NCBI GenBank assembly: GCA_017308595.1 | Contig: JAFKER010000005.1 | Span: 692,950-756,949, forward strand | Direction of reading: 5' to 3' | Source: Afipia sp. | GTDB taxonomy: Bacteria > Pseudomonadota > Alphaproteobacteria > Rhizobiales > Xanthobacteraceae | Length of the DNA: 64,000 nucleotides | Shown: in pieces, positions 17,556-26,455 of the stretch | Layout: the number at the start of each line of letters is the position of its first letter | Position numbering within the stretch: the first letter of the stretch is position 1 | Notes under the pieces: generated by a model | The model's input: only the letters and a program-made list of their open reading frames with translations | The model's database searches: none | Told to the model about the DNA's origin: nothing | Translations under genes and position numbers: made by a program

Positions 17556-19145
17556 TCAAAATCCCATCGCAGCGCCGTCGCTGCGCGGGTCAGTCGCGCC
17601 TTCGAACATTCCGTCCGGATGGCGCACCACGGCGCCGGCGTGGCCCATGGTTGAGGTGAAGGCGGGCAGGATTTCGATGTCGTGGCCGATGTCGCGCATC
17701 GCGTGAACCACTGCCGGATCGAAGCGATCTTCCAGCTTGAGTGTCACGGTGGCGTCTCCCCATGTTTTGCCGAGGAGCCAACGCGGCGCGGTAATCGCAG
17801 CCTGCAGGCCCTGTCCATACATTGCATAACGGCTGAACACGGCAGATTGGCTTTGTGGCTGGCCTTCGCCGCCCATATTGCCGTAGACCATGCGGCGGCC
17901 GTCGTTGAATAGCGCCATTGCAGGATTGAGGGTGTGGAACGGCTTGCGGCCCGGGCGCAGTGCGCGGGGGCCGTCGGCATCGAGCAGGAAGCTCGAGCCG
18001 CGATTTTGCCAGATAATGCCGGAGTTCTCGAGCACGCAGCCCGAGCCGAATTCGAAGTAGATGCTCTGGATGAAACTGACCGCAATGCCGTCCTTGTCGA
18101 TCGCGCCCAGCCAGACAGTGTCGCCGGGATTGACCGGCACAGGCCAGGGTAGCGCGCGGTGATGCGACACGCGCGAGGCGAGTTCGTCCAGAATCTCGGG
18201 TGTCAGGTAGTGCTCGGCCTGCTCGGCCATGTACGCGGGATCGCCGACCACGCGGTCGCGCACCAGGAACGCTTGCTTGGTCGCTTCGACAATGCCGTGG
18301 AGATATTCGAAGGTCTCGGCTTCCTTGATACCGAGCCGCTCGAAGATCGCGAGGATCATCAGCGAGGCAAGACCCTGCGTCGGGGGCGGAAAGTTGTAGA
18401 GCGTCGCGCCCTTGACCGCGACGGAAAGCGCCTCGCGGCGCTGCGCCTTATGGGCGCCGAGGTCGGCCAGCGTTACGGGTGACCCACAGCGCGCCAGATC
18501 TGCTGCGATCTCCTTCGCCAGCGCACCCGTGTAGAAATCCATCGGGCCGTCTTTGCCGAGCCGCTTGAGCGTTGCCCCCAGCGCAGGCAGCTTCATGAGC
18601 TCGCCTTCTCTCGGAAGCTTGCCGCCTAGCAGGAAGGTTTCGACAAAGCCCGGCGAGTCCTTCAACTCGAACAGCTTGGTCTCGGTCAACTCCTGCTGTG
18701 TTGCGGTTACGGCGAATCCGTTCTCGGCGGACCATACGGCATCTTCCACCAGCCGTGAGAGTGGCAGCTTGCCACCCATCTCCTTGTTGATCGCAATCAC
18801 TTCGGCCCAGCCCGACAGCGTGCCTGCGACTGTGTTCGCGGCCAGCGGACCGCGCGGCGGGATCGCTGAAAGCCCTTTGTTCCTGTAGAAATCCACTGTC
18901 GCGGCCTGTGCTGCCGCGCCGCAGCCATCGACCGCAATCGGTGCCTTGCCTTCTTTCGAGATGAGCCAGAAGCCATCGCCGCCGATGGAGTTCATGTGCG
19001 GATAGACCACAGGGAGCGACGCGGCCATGGCCAGTGTGGCTTCGATGGCGTTGCCTCCCTCGCGCAGCACGCGCAATCCGGCTTCAGAGGCCAGATGATG
19101 AGGCGAGGTTACCATGCCGCGGCGGGAACGGGGCGTATTCAGCAT
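17556..19145 (-). CDS. Gamma-glutamyltransferase-family protein without signal peptide
   Basis: The 529-residue protein has the GGT fold marks SPHHLASEAG, GGNAIEA, NSIGGDGF and NFPPPTQG. The probable nucleophile is Thr343 in PGDTVWLGAID, where classical GGTs have a GTTH motif, and GGEGQPQ near the C-terminus. It would be cleaved autocatalytically before that Thr. The ATG at 19145 was chosen; a frame extension to 19178 begins with TTG and adds no family sequence. Unlike periplasmic GGT it has no signal peptide, so it probably acts in the cytosol on gamma-glutamyl or related amides. The substrate is unknown. Confidence 0.85.
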   Translation of the reverse strand: MLNTPRSRRGMVTSPHHLASEAGLRVLREGGNAIEATLAMAASLPVVYPHMNSIGGDGFWLISKEGKAPIAVDGCGAAAQAATVDFYRNKGLSAIPPRGPLAANTVAGTLSGWAEVIAINKEMGGKLPLSRLVEDAVWSAENGFAVTATQQELTETKLFELKDSPGFVETFLLGGKLPREGELMKLPALGATLKRLGKDGPMDFYTGALAKEIAADLARCGSPVTLADLGAHKAQRREALSVAVKGATLYNFPPPTQGLASLMILAIFERLGIKEAETFEYLHGIVEATKQAFLVRDRVVGDPAYMAEQAEHYLTPEILDELASRVSHHRALPWPVPVNPGDTVWLGAIDKDGIAVSFIQSIYFEFGSGCVLENSGIIWQNRGSSFLLDADGPRALRPGRKPFHTLNPAMALFNDGRRMVYGNMGGEGQPQSQSAVFSRYAMYGQGLQAAITAPRWLLGKTWGDATVTLKLEDRFDPAVVHAMRDIGHDIEILPAFTSTMGHAGAVVRHPDGMFEGATDPRSDGAAMGF

Positions 19146-19279
19146 CGGTCGTATCCATAGTCTTGCGTGACGCGTCAATTACGGACGCGGTGCTGGTGTA
19201 AGTGAAAAAACTATCCTTGGCAAAATGCGAGAAATGCCCTTTTCAAGAGCATTTCAGCATCTTCCGATCGTGTTCTGCG

Positions 19280-20278
19280 CTATATCTTCACCATGCGCTT
19301 GCCGCGGTTTTCACCCGCCAGCAGTCCGATCAGCGCCTGCGGGGTCTTTTCAAGGCCAGTGATGATGTCTTCCTGAACCTTGATCTTGCCTGCCTTCACC
19401 CACGATTGAAGGTCGGCCAGCGCAGCCTCGCGTTGATCGTTGAAGTCGGTAAAGATGAAGCCTTGTACCGTCAACCGCTTCACGACGATCAATCCCGGCA
19501 CGCCGCGCGGGCCGTGTGCTGGTGGTGTGCCGTCATAGGCCGAAACGGCTCCGCAGCAGGAGATGCGGCCATGCTGGTTCATCTGCGGCAGGCAGGCTTC
19601 GAAGATATCGCCGCCCACATTATCAAAGTAGACGTCGATGCCGTTCGGCGCGGCGGCCTTCAGGGCCTTGAAGACGGGTTCGGACTTGTAGTCTACCGCC
19701 GCATCGAAACCGAGTTCGGAAACCAGCCAGTTGCACTTCTCCTTGCCACCCGCAATGCCGACCACGCGGCAGCCCTTGATCTTGGCAATCTGCCCAACGA
19801 ACGAGCCGACAGATCCCGCTGCAGCTGACACCACGACAGTCTCGCCAGCTTTGGGCTTGCCGACGTTGAGCAGACCGAAATAGGCGGTCAGGCCCGCTAC
19901 GCCGAATACGCTGAGCAGATGGGTGATCGGCTCGATGCGCGGGACTTTCACCAACGTCTTGGCGCGCACGGCGGCATAGTTCTGCCAGCCGGTATCGCCG
20001 AACACCAGATCCCCGGACGCGAAGCCGGGTGCGTTGGATTTCACCACTTCGGCAATCGCACCGCCTGCCATCACCGTGTTGGCCTCGACCGCTGCACGAT
20101 AGGTCGCGCCCTGCATCCATGCGCGGTTCGCGGCATCGAGAGAGATATAGAGCACGCGCACCAACACTTCACCGTCCTTCGGGTCAGGAATGGCTGCCTC
20201 CGCCATTTTAAAGTTCTGCGGCGAGAGTTTGCCGGTAGGTTTTTCGACCAGCAGGATTTGACGGTTGATCTGCGACAT
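19280..20278 (-). CDS. NADP-dependent MDR oxidoreductase (YncB/CurA-like)
   Basis: The 332-residue zinc-independent medium-chain reductase has the nucleotide motif AAAGSVGS (152-159) followed by GQIAKIKGC, the ADH-type N-terminal domain, and DVYFDNVGG downstream. The N-terminal NRQILLVEKPTG and the ISLDAANRAWM segment are typical of the group with curcumin reductase CurA, YncB and leukotriene B4 dehydrogenase, which reduce alpha,beta-unsaturated carbonyls with NADPH. It lies alone, divergent from hpnP across a 267-bp gap, and probably serves aldehyde detoxification; nothing ties it to hopanoids. Confidence 0.88.
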   Translation of the reverse strand: MSQINRQILLVEKPTGKLSPQNFKMAEAAIPDPKDGEVLVRVLYISLDAANRAWMQGATYRAAVEANTVMAGGAIAEVVKSNAPGFASGDLVFGDTGWQNYAAVRAKTLVKVPRIEPITHLLSVFGVAGLTAYFGLLNVGKPKAGETVVVSAAAGSVGSFVGQIAKIKGCRVVGIAGGKEKCNWLVSELGFDAAVDYKSEPVFKALKAAAPNGIDVYFDNVGGDIFEACLPQMNQHGRISCCGAVSAYDGTPPAHGPRGVPGLIVVKRLTVQGFIFTDFNDQREAALADLQSWVKAGKIKVQEDIITGLEKTPQALIGLLAGENRGKRMVKI

Positions 20279-20348
20279 TTGGCTACTCCTCCACTGATCG
20301 TTTCCTGCCGGACGATAGCAGCCTTTGAATGGGGATTGGAACCCGGCG

Positions 20349-20373
20349 GGAACTGGATGGCGGACAGAACGTT
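20349..20373 (+). promoter_or_regulatory. EcfG (general stress sigma factor) promoter for hpnP
   Basis: GGAAC (20349-20353) and CGTT (20370-20373) are separated by exactly 16 bases, a full match to the alphaproteobacterial EcfG consensus GGAAC-N16/17-CGTT. It lies about 170 bases before the hpnP start, giving a long leader. Control of hpnP by EcfG has been shown in Rhodopseudomonas palustris, which supports the call. Confidence 0.78.
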
Positions 20374-20545
20374 GGTTTGAACTGAACCATGACTTGGCTT
20401 GTTCTGCGGGTTGGGTTGGTCCGGGCCTTGCTTATCTGAGTATGGCTGCACTGAGCGCGGGTCTGCCTCTGCCGAAGCGCCCTAATCTGACCGGAATTGT
20501 GGCTCGTTCTAAGCACAACTGCATATCTGGAGAGCAGGGGGCCTG

Positions 20546-22132
20546 ATGAGAGACGTGGTAAGTCCTTCCGTTCGTCGCATTCTTTGTGTCTTTCCCCGGT
20601 ATTCCCCCTCATTTGGCACTTTTGAATACGCATATCCCCTGACCGACGGGGTACAGGCCTTCATGCCTCCACAGGGGTTGCTGCTGATTGCGGCATCGCT
20701 TCCGGATGGTTGGGAAGTCCGTTTCCTCGACGAAAACATCAAGCCTGCCACCGATAACGATTTCATCTGGGCAGATGCGGTGTTCGTCAGTGGCATGCAT
20801 ATCCAGCGTCCGCAGATCAATGACATCTGCCGCCGCGCGCATGAGCATGATCTGGCCGTCGCTCTCGGCGGGCCATCGGTGAGTGCATGCCCGGAATACT
20901 ATCCCGATTTCGACTACCTGCATGTCGGTGAACTCGGCGACGCCACCTATGAACTGTTTCGCCGCTTGGGGCGCGACACGGCGCGGCCGGACCGGCAGGT
21001 GGTGCTGACCACGAAAGAACGCCGCGACATGGCGGACTTTCCGCTTCCGGCCTATGAACTGATTCCGCTCGATCGCTATTTTCTCGGCAGTATCCAGTTC
21101 TCCAGCGGCTGTCCCTATCAGTGCGAGTTTTGCGACATTCCCGGACTCTACGGTCGCAATCCGCGGTTGAAGACGCCGGAGCAGGTCACCGCCGAACTCG
21201 ACAAGCTGCTCGAATGCGGACTTACCGGCTCGGTTTACTTCGTCGACGATAATTTTATCGGCAACCGTAAAGCGGCGCTGGATCTTTTGCCGCATCTGGT
21301 CGAATGGCAGAAGCGCAACGGATTCGCGCTTCAATTCGCATGTGAAGCTACGCTGAACATTGCAAAGCGTCCCGAGATTCTCTCCCTGATGCGCGATGCT
21401 TACTTCGCCACGGTGTTTTGCGGGATTGAGACGCCGGACCCGGCTGCGCTCAAGGCGATGTCAAAGCAGCACAACATGATGGTGCCGATCCTCGAAGGCG
21501 TGCAGACGCTGAACAGCTACGGCCTCGAGGTCGTGTCCGGCATCATTCTCGGATTGGATACAGACACGCTGGATTCAGGCGAGGGCATTCTCGAATTTGT
21601 CGATCAGTCCGAAATTCCGCTGCTGACGATCAATCTTCTGCAGGCTCTGCCGAAGACGCCGCTGTGGGATCGTCTCAAGCGGGAAGGCCGCCTGGTCGAG
21701 GACGGCGACCGCGATTCAAACGTCGATTTCAAACTGCCTTACGATCATGTCGTCTCGACATGGCGCGAATGCATGGGCCGCGCCTACACGCCGGAAAAGC
21801 TGTTTGAGCGTTTCGAGTATCAGGTAGTTCATACTTATCCGAACCGGATCAAGCTGCCAAACAGCAAGGAGCGGCTGTCGCTGCGCAATATCAAGCGTGG
21901 CCTGACCATGTTTGCCAATATCGTCTGGCAGGTTGGCGTGAAGAGCGACTACCGGCGTGAATTCTGGAAATTTTCGTTGCCGCTTCTCAAGCGGGGCGAT
22001 ATTGAGCGGGTCATCACTGTTGGTCTGGTCGCGCACCATCTGATATTGTTCGCGCGGGACGCTTCCAGCGGGCAGCAAAATGCTTCGTATTACTCGACCA
22101 GATTGCGGGACATGCCTGTCGCCGCTGAATGA
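20546..22132 (+). CDS. hpnP: Hopanoid C-2 methylase HpnP (B12-binding radical SAM)
   Basis: The 528-residue protein has an N-terminal cobalamin-binding domain (about 10-145, with PPQGLLLIAASL and ALGGPSVSACPEYYP) and a radical SAM core with cluster cysteines Cys189, Cys193 and Cys196 (SSGCPYQCEFC). The run FDYLHVGELGDATYELF and the C-terminal YHTYP-like region agree with HpnP, which adds the C-2 methyl of 2-methylhopanoids. Its place at the head of an hpn cluster matches R. palustris. The ATG at 20546 follows a GGAG-like purine run. An EcfG promoter upstream suggests stress induction. The enzyme probably works at the inner membrane, where its substrate lies. Confidence 0.92.
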   Translation: MRDVVSPSVRRILCVFPRYSPSFGTFEYAYPLTDGVQAFMPPQGLLLIAASLPDGWEVRFLDENIKPATDNDFIWADAVFVSGMHIQRPQINDICRRAHEHDLAVALGGPSVSACPEYYPDFDYLHVGELGDATYELFRRLGRDTARPDRQVVLTTKERRDMADFPLPAYELIPLDRYFLGSIQFSSGCPYQCEFCDIPGLYGRNPRLKTPEQVTAELDKLLECGLTGSVYFVDDNFIGNRKAALDLLPHLVEWQKRNGFALQFACEATLNIAKRPEILSLMRDAYFATVFCGIETPDPAALKAMSKQHNMMVPILEGVQTLNSYGLEVVSGIILGLDTDTLDSGEGILEFVDQSEIPLLTINLLQALPKTPLWDRLKREGRLVEDGDRDSNVDFKLPYDHVVSTWRECMGRAYTPEKLFERFEYQVVHTYPNRIKLPNSKERLSLRNIKRGLTMFANIVWQVGVKSDYRREFWKFSLPLLKRGDIERVITVGLVAHHLILFARDASSGQQNASYYSTRLRDMPVAAE

Positions 22133-22179
22133 CGCGGCCCTGTAATGGCCGCGCCGGTCATGCTCGTGTCTGAGCGTCC

Positions 22180-23367
22180 ATGAAACCGCCTTTGGTTTAT
22201 GACGTTCTCGTCCTCGGTGCCGGGGCGGCGGGCTTGATGTGCGCGCGGGTGGCGGGCAGCCGTGGCCGCAGCGTCTGTATCATCGAGCAAGCGAAGCGGC
22301 CGGCGGAGAAGATCCGGATTTCCGGTGGTGGGCGCTGCAATTTCACCAATCTGCATACGACGCCTGCGAACTTTCTGTCTCGTAATCCGCATTTTTGCAA
22401 ATCGGCGTTGAGCGGGTTCACGCAGCACGATTTCATCGCGCTGGTTGAGACATATGGCATCGCCTTTCACGAGAAGACTCTCGGGCAACTGTTCTGCGAT
22501 GATTCCTCGCAGCAGATCATCGACATGCTGCTGGACGAGTGCGGCAAGGCCGCTGTCACCCTGCATCTGAACACAAAAATTTCTTCGATCACGAAAGGAG
22601 ACGACGGATTTCGCGTGATGACCGATCGCGGCGAGATGTGCGCTCGCTCGCTGGTCGTGGCAACGGGCGGACCGTCTATTCCGAAAATGGGATCAAGCGG
22701 CTTTGGCTACAAGGTCGCCGAGCAATTTGGCCTCAAGATCGTGCCGCCGCGTGCCGGATTGGTGCCGCTGACATTCGATGAGGCATTGCTTGCGCGGTCG
22801 AAAGATCTTGCGGGTGTGTCTGTTGATACAGTGATCGCTTGCAACGGCACGACATTCGATGAGGCGATGCTGTTTACCCATCGCGGATTAAGCGGGCCAG
22901 CCATTCTGCAGATCTCGTCCTATTGGCGCGACGGCGATGTCATCCAGATCGACATGGCGCCTGGCATTGATGTTTTCGCGGCGCTGAAGGAGATGCGGCG
23001 CGATCATCCGCGTCAGGAACTTGCAACGGCGCTGACGCGGCTGCTGCCATCGCGGCTTGCGCAGTGGATTGCGGAGACGGATCACAAGACTGCGCGGATT
23101 GCGGACATGCCCGACCGGCAACTGCAGGCCGTTGCGGACGCTGTGAAGAGTTGGAAGGTCACGCCGCGAGGGACAGAAGGCTATCGGACGGCGGAAGTCA
23201 CGATCGGTGGCGTCGACACCGCTGAACTGTCGTCCAAAACTTTTGAGGCCAAATCTGTGCCCGGGCTGTTCTTCATCGGCGAGGTGATCGACGTCACGGG
23301 ACATCTCGGGGGTTTCAATTTCCAGTGGGCGTGGTCGTCTGGCTTTGCCGCCGGCCAGAGTGTTTGA
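22180..23367 (+). CDS. HI0933-family (YhiN/BaiN-type) FAD flavoprotein
   Basis: The 395-residue protein has an N-terminal FAD motif GAGAAG (13-18), the family segment ISGGGRCNFTN (about 47-57), ATGGPSIPKMG, TFDEAMLFTHRGLSGPAILQ, and a C-terminal GGFNFQWAWSSG. These identify the HI0933 family of flavoproteins, whose members are mostly uncharacterised; BaiN reduces bile-acid intermediates. It lies 47 bp after hpnP and 192 bp before hpnB, all on one strand. Whether it acts on hopanoids or is a passenger cannot be told from one genome. Confidence 0.85.
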   Translation: MKPPLVYDVLVLGAGAAGLMCARVAGSRGRSVCIIEQAKRPAEKIRISGGGRCNFTNLHTTPANFLSRNPHFCKSALSGFTQHDFIALVETYGIAFHEKTLGQLFCDDSSQQIIDMLLDECGKAAVTLHLNTKISSITKGDDGFRVMTDRGEMCARSLVVATGGPSIPKMGSSGFGYKVAEQFGLKIVPPRAGLVPLTFDEALLARSKDLAGVSVDTVIACNGTTFDEAMLFTHRGLSGPAILQISSYWRDGDVIQIDMAPGIDVFAALKEMRRDHPRQELATALTRLLPSRLAQWIAETDHKTARIADMPDRQLQAVADAVKSWKVTPRGTEGYRTAEVTIGGVDTAELSSKTFEAKSVPGLFFIGEVIDVTGHLGGFNFQWAWSSGFAAGQSV

Positions 23368-23559
23368 GGGCATGCCGGGAACCATTTGCGGCGAGGAAAG
23401 CTCCAACATTGGTCGGGCACATAGTCCCTCTATATAAAATACTGAAATAAAAGAGATATTTCGATCCAAAGGAGGATTGTGCTGGGACGCGCGAACCTGC
23501 TAATCGACTGCTGTGGAGACTGAGGTTCCGCCGCTCAACCCTGTGTTTGCGAGCTTGAA

Positions 23560-24729
23560 TTGTCCGCTCAAATTTCACTGGTCGCTGCCGGACTTGCCCT
23601 CGCGATCTGGATTTACCTGATCGCGGCTCGGGGCGATTTCTGGCGGACGCAGAAGTTCGATGACCTTGAACCGGTGCCGGCTGTCGGGCACTGGCCATCG
23701 ATTGCCGTCGTCGTTCCTGCGCGGGATGAGGCCTTGGGCGTCGCTGCGAACGTGACATCCATTCTGAGCCAGCCTTATCCCGGCACACTGTCCATGATTC
23801 TGGTAGACGACCAGAGCCAGGATGGGACTTCGCAGATTGCAAGCGGCGCGGCTATTGCGATCGGCGCGTCGGATCGGCTGACAGTGTTGCAGGGGCGTCC
23901 ACTGCCATCTGGCTGGACCGGCAAGCTGTGGGCCGTGAAGCAAGGACTGACCTTGGTCGAAGGGTGGTCTGTGCAGCCGGATTATGTGCTGCTCACGGAT
24001 GCCGACATTGTTTATTCCGGGGACCTGTTGATGCGGCTGGTGGCGCGCGCGCAGCGCGACAGGCTCGCGATGACCTCGGTGATGGCAATGCTTCGCTGCG
24101 AGAGTTTTGCTGAAAAGTATCTGATCCCGGCCTTCATCTTTTTCTTCGGGATGCTCTACCCATTCGGCTGGGTTCGCAATCCGTCGCGTGCAACGGCGGC
24201 GGCAGCGGGCGGCTGCATTCTTGTCCGCTGGGATGCGCTGAAGAATGCCGGAGGCATTGAATCAATTCGCGGGTCTCTGATCGATGACTGCGCGCTCGGC
24301 GAACGATTGAAGCAGCAGGGGCCGGTGTGGCTCGGCTTTTCGCAAAACGTCCAAAGTGTTCGCGCATCCGATACCGTCGCCAATGTCGGGCACATGATTT
24401 CGCGATCCGCCTACGCGCAACTGCGTTATTCGCTGACCATTTTGGCGGGAACTCTCCTGGCTATGACATTGGTGTTTCTGGCGCCGGTCGTTATTACGCT
24501 GTTCGGGCGCGGATGGGCGGTGGTATTTGCCGCATCCGCCTGGGTTTTGATGGCGCTCGCGTTCCAGCCCACTCTGCGATACTATAGGCAGTCGGCTTTT
24601 TGGGGGCCGGCGCTCCCCGCAATCGCAATCGCTTACATGGTGTTCACGGTGAACTCCGCGATCCAGCATTTTCAGGGACGAGGCGGCATGTGGAAAGGCC
24701 GCGCCCAGGCACAGGTTTCAGGTTCTTAA
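23560..24729 (+). CDS. hpnB: Hopene-associated glycosyltransferase HpnB
   Basis: The 389-residue family-2 glycosyltransferase has an N-terminal membrane anchor (about residues 5-22), a VDDQSQDGT nucleotide-sugar loop (82-90), TDAD metal site (146-149) and further hydrophobic spans near the C-terminus. This layout and the hpnC neighbour identify HpnB, a membrane glycosyltransferase of hopanoid clusters whose exact product is not settled. The only fitting start is a TTG at 23560 with a weak ribosome site, so the first residues are uncertain. The stop abuts the hpnC start with no gap. Confidence 0.88.
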   Translation: MSAQISLVAAGLALAIWIYLIAARGDFWRTQKFDDLEPVPAVGHWPSIAVVVPARDEALGVAANVTSILSQPYPGTLSMILVDDQSQDGTSQIASGAAIAIGASDRLTVLQGRPLPSGWTGKLWAVKQGLTLVEGWSVQPDYVLLTDADIVYSGDLLMRLVARAQRDRLAMTSVMAMLRCESFAEKYLIPAFIFFFGMLYPFGWVRNPSRATAAAAGGCILVRWDALKNAGGIESIRGSLIDDCALGERLKQQGPVWLGFSQNVQSVRASDTVANVGHMISRSAYAQLRYSLTILAGTLLAMTLVFLAPVVITLFGRGWAVVFAASAWVLMALAFQPTLRYYRQSAFWGPALPAIAIAYMVFTVNSAIQHFQGRGGMWKGRAQAQVSGS

Positions 24730-25608
24730 ATGACAACAGCAGGCGATTTGCGGTCCGGCAAAGGCCACAAGGACGAGAATTTCCCCGTTGCGTCGTGGAT
24801 TATTCATCCGCGCCATCGCGCGTTGATTCTTGCGTTCTATAATTTCGTCCGCACCGGTGACGATATTGCCGATCACGCGTCGCTGGCACCGCAGGACAAG
24901 CTCGACAAGCTGGATCTGCTGGAAGCGGAACTGCTCGGCAAGGGCGATACCCAGCCGGAGGCGGTGACGTTGCGTCATGCGTTCGCTGAGCGTGGCATGT
25001 CCCCAAAACATGCGCAGGACTTGCTGAATGCATTTCGTCTCGACGTCACCAAGCTGCGCTATGAAAACTGGGACGATCTGATCCACTACTGCTCGCTCTC
25101 GGCGATGCCCGTTGGCCGCTTCATGCTGGATGTTCATGGTGAGGACCGTTCGACCTGGGCCGCATCCGATGCGATCTGCGCTGCCTTGCAGATCAACAAT
25201 CATCTGCAGGACTGCGGCAAGGATTATCTGAATCTCGATCGCGTCTACCTTCCTCAGGACGCGATGGCTGCATCCGGTGCGACGGTGGAAATGCTGGGCG
25301 AGGGGCAGGCGCCGCCTGCCTTGCTGAAGTGTCTGCACGGGCTGGCGCGCCGCACCGAGATGCTGCTGCACGAAGGCCGGTCGCTTCCGGGCGACATCAA
25401 GGATACGCGGTTTGCACTTGAGGTGCGCGTGATCGAAACCTTCGCCGACAGGATCGTCAATCTGCTGAAATTTCGCGATCCGCTCAGCGAGAATGTGCAT
25501 CTGTCGAAAGGACAGATGGCGGGCATTGCGCTCTCTGCAATGGCGCGCGGTTTGTATCAGCGAGCGACGGGACACACGTCTGCCGTTCGCCATGTCTCGG
25601 GCACGTAA
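24730..25608 (+). CDS. hpnC: Hydroxysqualene synthase HpnC
   Basis: The 292-residue squalene/phytoene-synthase-like enzyme has a first Asp-rich motif DDIAD (44-48) and a second at Asp161-Asp165 (NNHLQDCGKDY). In the bacterial three-step route HpnC converts presqualene diphosphate to hydroxysqualene. The gene starts directly at the hpnB stop and ends 7 bp before the chosen hpnD start, in the usual HpnC-D-E order. Confidence 0.93.
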   Translation: MTTAGDLRSGKGHKDENFPVASWIIHPRHRALILAFYNFVRTGDDIADHASLAPQDKLDKLDLLEAELLGKGDTQPEAVTLRHAFAERGMSPKHAQDLLNAFRLDVTKLRYENWDDLIHYCSLSAMPVGRFMLDVHGEDRSTWAASDAICAALQINNHLQDCGKDYLNLDRVYLPQDAMAASGATVEMLGEGQAPPALLKCLHGLARRTEMLLHEGRSLPGDIKDTRFALEVRVIETFADRIVNLLKFRDPLSENVHLSKGQMAGIALSAMARGLYQRATGHTSAVRHVSGT

Positions 25609-25615
25609 CGACATC

Positions 25616-26455
25616 ATGACCGCCGCCGACGTCACATCCCAGGTTACCGCGCAAGGGTCTGCCTCTGGCAGTTCGTTCTACGCGGCAATGCGCATCCTGC
25701 CGCGCGAGCAGCGCGACGCGATGTTTCAGATTTACAGCTTCTGCCGTCAGGTCGACGACATTGCGGATTCCGACGGCCCGCGCCCCGGGCGCCTCGCGGC
25801 GCTCGACGAGTGGCGGCGCGACATCGATGCGCTCTATACCGGAAATCCACCCGCGCGTGTGAAGGACTATGTGCCGTCCGTGAAGCAGTTCGGCCTGCGG
25901 CGGGACGACTATATCGCCATCATCGACGGCATGGAGATGGATGTACCTGCCGACATCCGGGCGCCGGACGCGAAGACGCTCGATCTCTACTGTGACCGGG
26001 TCGCGAGCGCGGTTGGCCGCCTGTCAGTACGGGTGTTCGGTCTTGGCGAGGAGGACGGCATCCTGCTCGCGCATCATCTCGGGCGTGCGCTGCAGTTGAC
26101 AAACATCCTGCGCGATATCGATGAAGATGCCGGGATCGGCCGTCTCTATCTGCCGCGCGAAGAACTCAACGCCGCCGGAATCATGTCGAATGATCCGCTG
26201 GTGGTGGCATCCGATCCGCGGCTGCCGCGCGTCTGCGAGGCAATCCTCAAGCAGGCACGCAGCCATTTCGCCAAGTCGAATGACATCATGGCGCGCAACT
26301 CGCGCCGGGTCGTTCGTGCCCCGAAGATCATGTCGGAATACTACCACGCGATCCTTGAAAAGCTGGTCGAGCGCGGCTTCGCGTTGCCGCGCAAACCGGT
26401 CAAGCTCAGCAAGGCCGCCAAGATTTTCATTCTTATCCGGTACGCATTCATCTGA
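25616..26455 (+). CDS. hpnD: Presqualene diphosphate synthase HpnD
   Basis: The 279-residue enzyme has DDIAD (47-51) and a second Asp motif with Asp167 and Asp171 (NILRDIDEDAGIGR). It condenses two farnesyl diphosphates to presqualene diphosphate, the substrate of HpnC. The ATG at 25616 gives the usual family length; an in-frame ATG at 25592 would overlap hpnC by 17 bp. The stop overlaps the hpnE start by one base (TGATG), so translation is coupled. Confidence 0.93.
   Translation: MTAADVTSQVTAQGSASGSSFYAAMRILPREQRDAMFQIYSFCRQVDDIADSDGPRPGRLAALDEWRRDIDALYTGNPPARVKDYVPSVKQFGLRRDDYIAIIDGMEMDVPADIRAPDAKTLDLYCDRVASAVGRLSVRVFGLGEEDGILLAHHLGRALQLTNILRDIDEDAGIGRLYLPREELNAAGIMSNDPLVVASDPRLPRVCEAILKQARSHFAKSNDIMARNSRRVVRAPKIMSEYYHAILEKLVERGFALPRKPVKLSKAAKIFILIRYAFI

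Noticed and set aside
20367-20382. GAAC...GAAC pair upstream of hpnP as a LexA box
   Set aside because: The spacer is 8 bases rather than the required 7, and one GAAC overlaps the EcfG -10 region; chance is likelier.
25493-25616. Extended N-terminus of HpnD
   Set aside because: The extra residues are encoded within hpnC in another frame and are unlike any HpnD; the 25616 start gives the family length.
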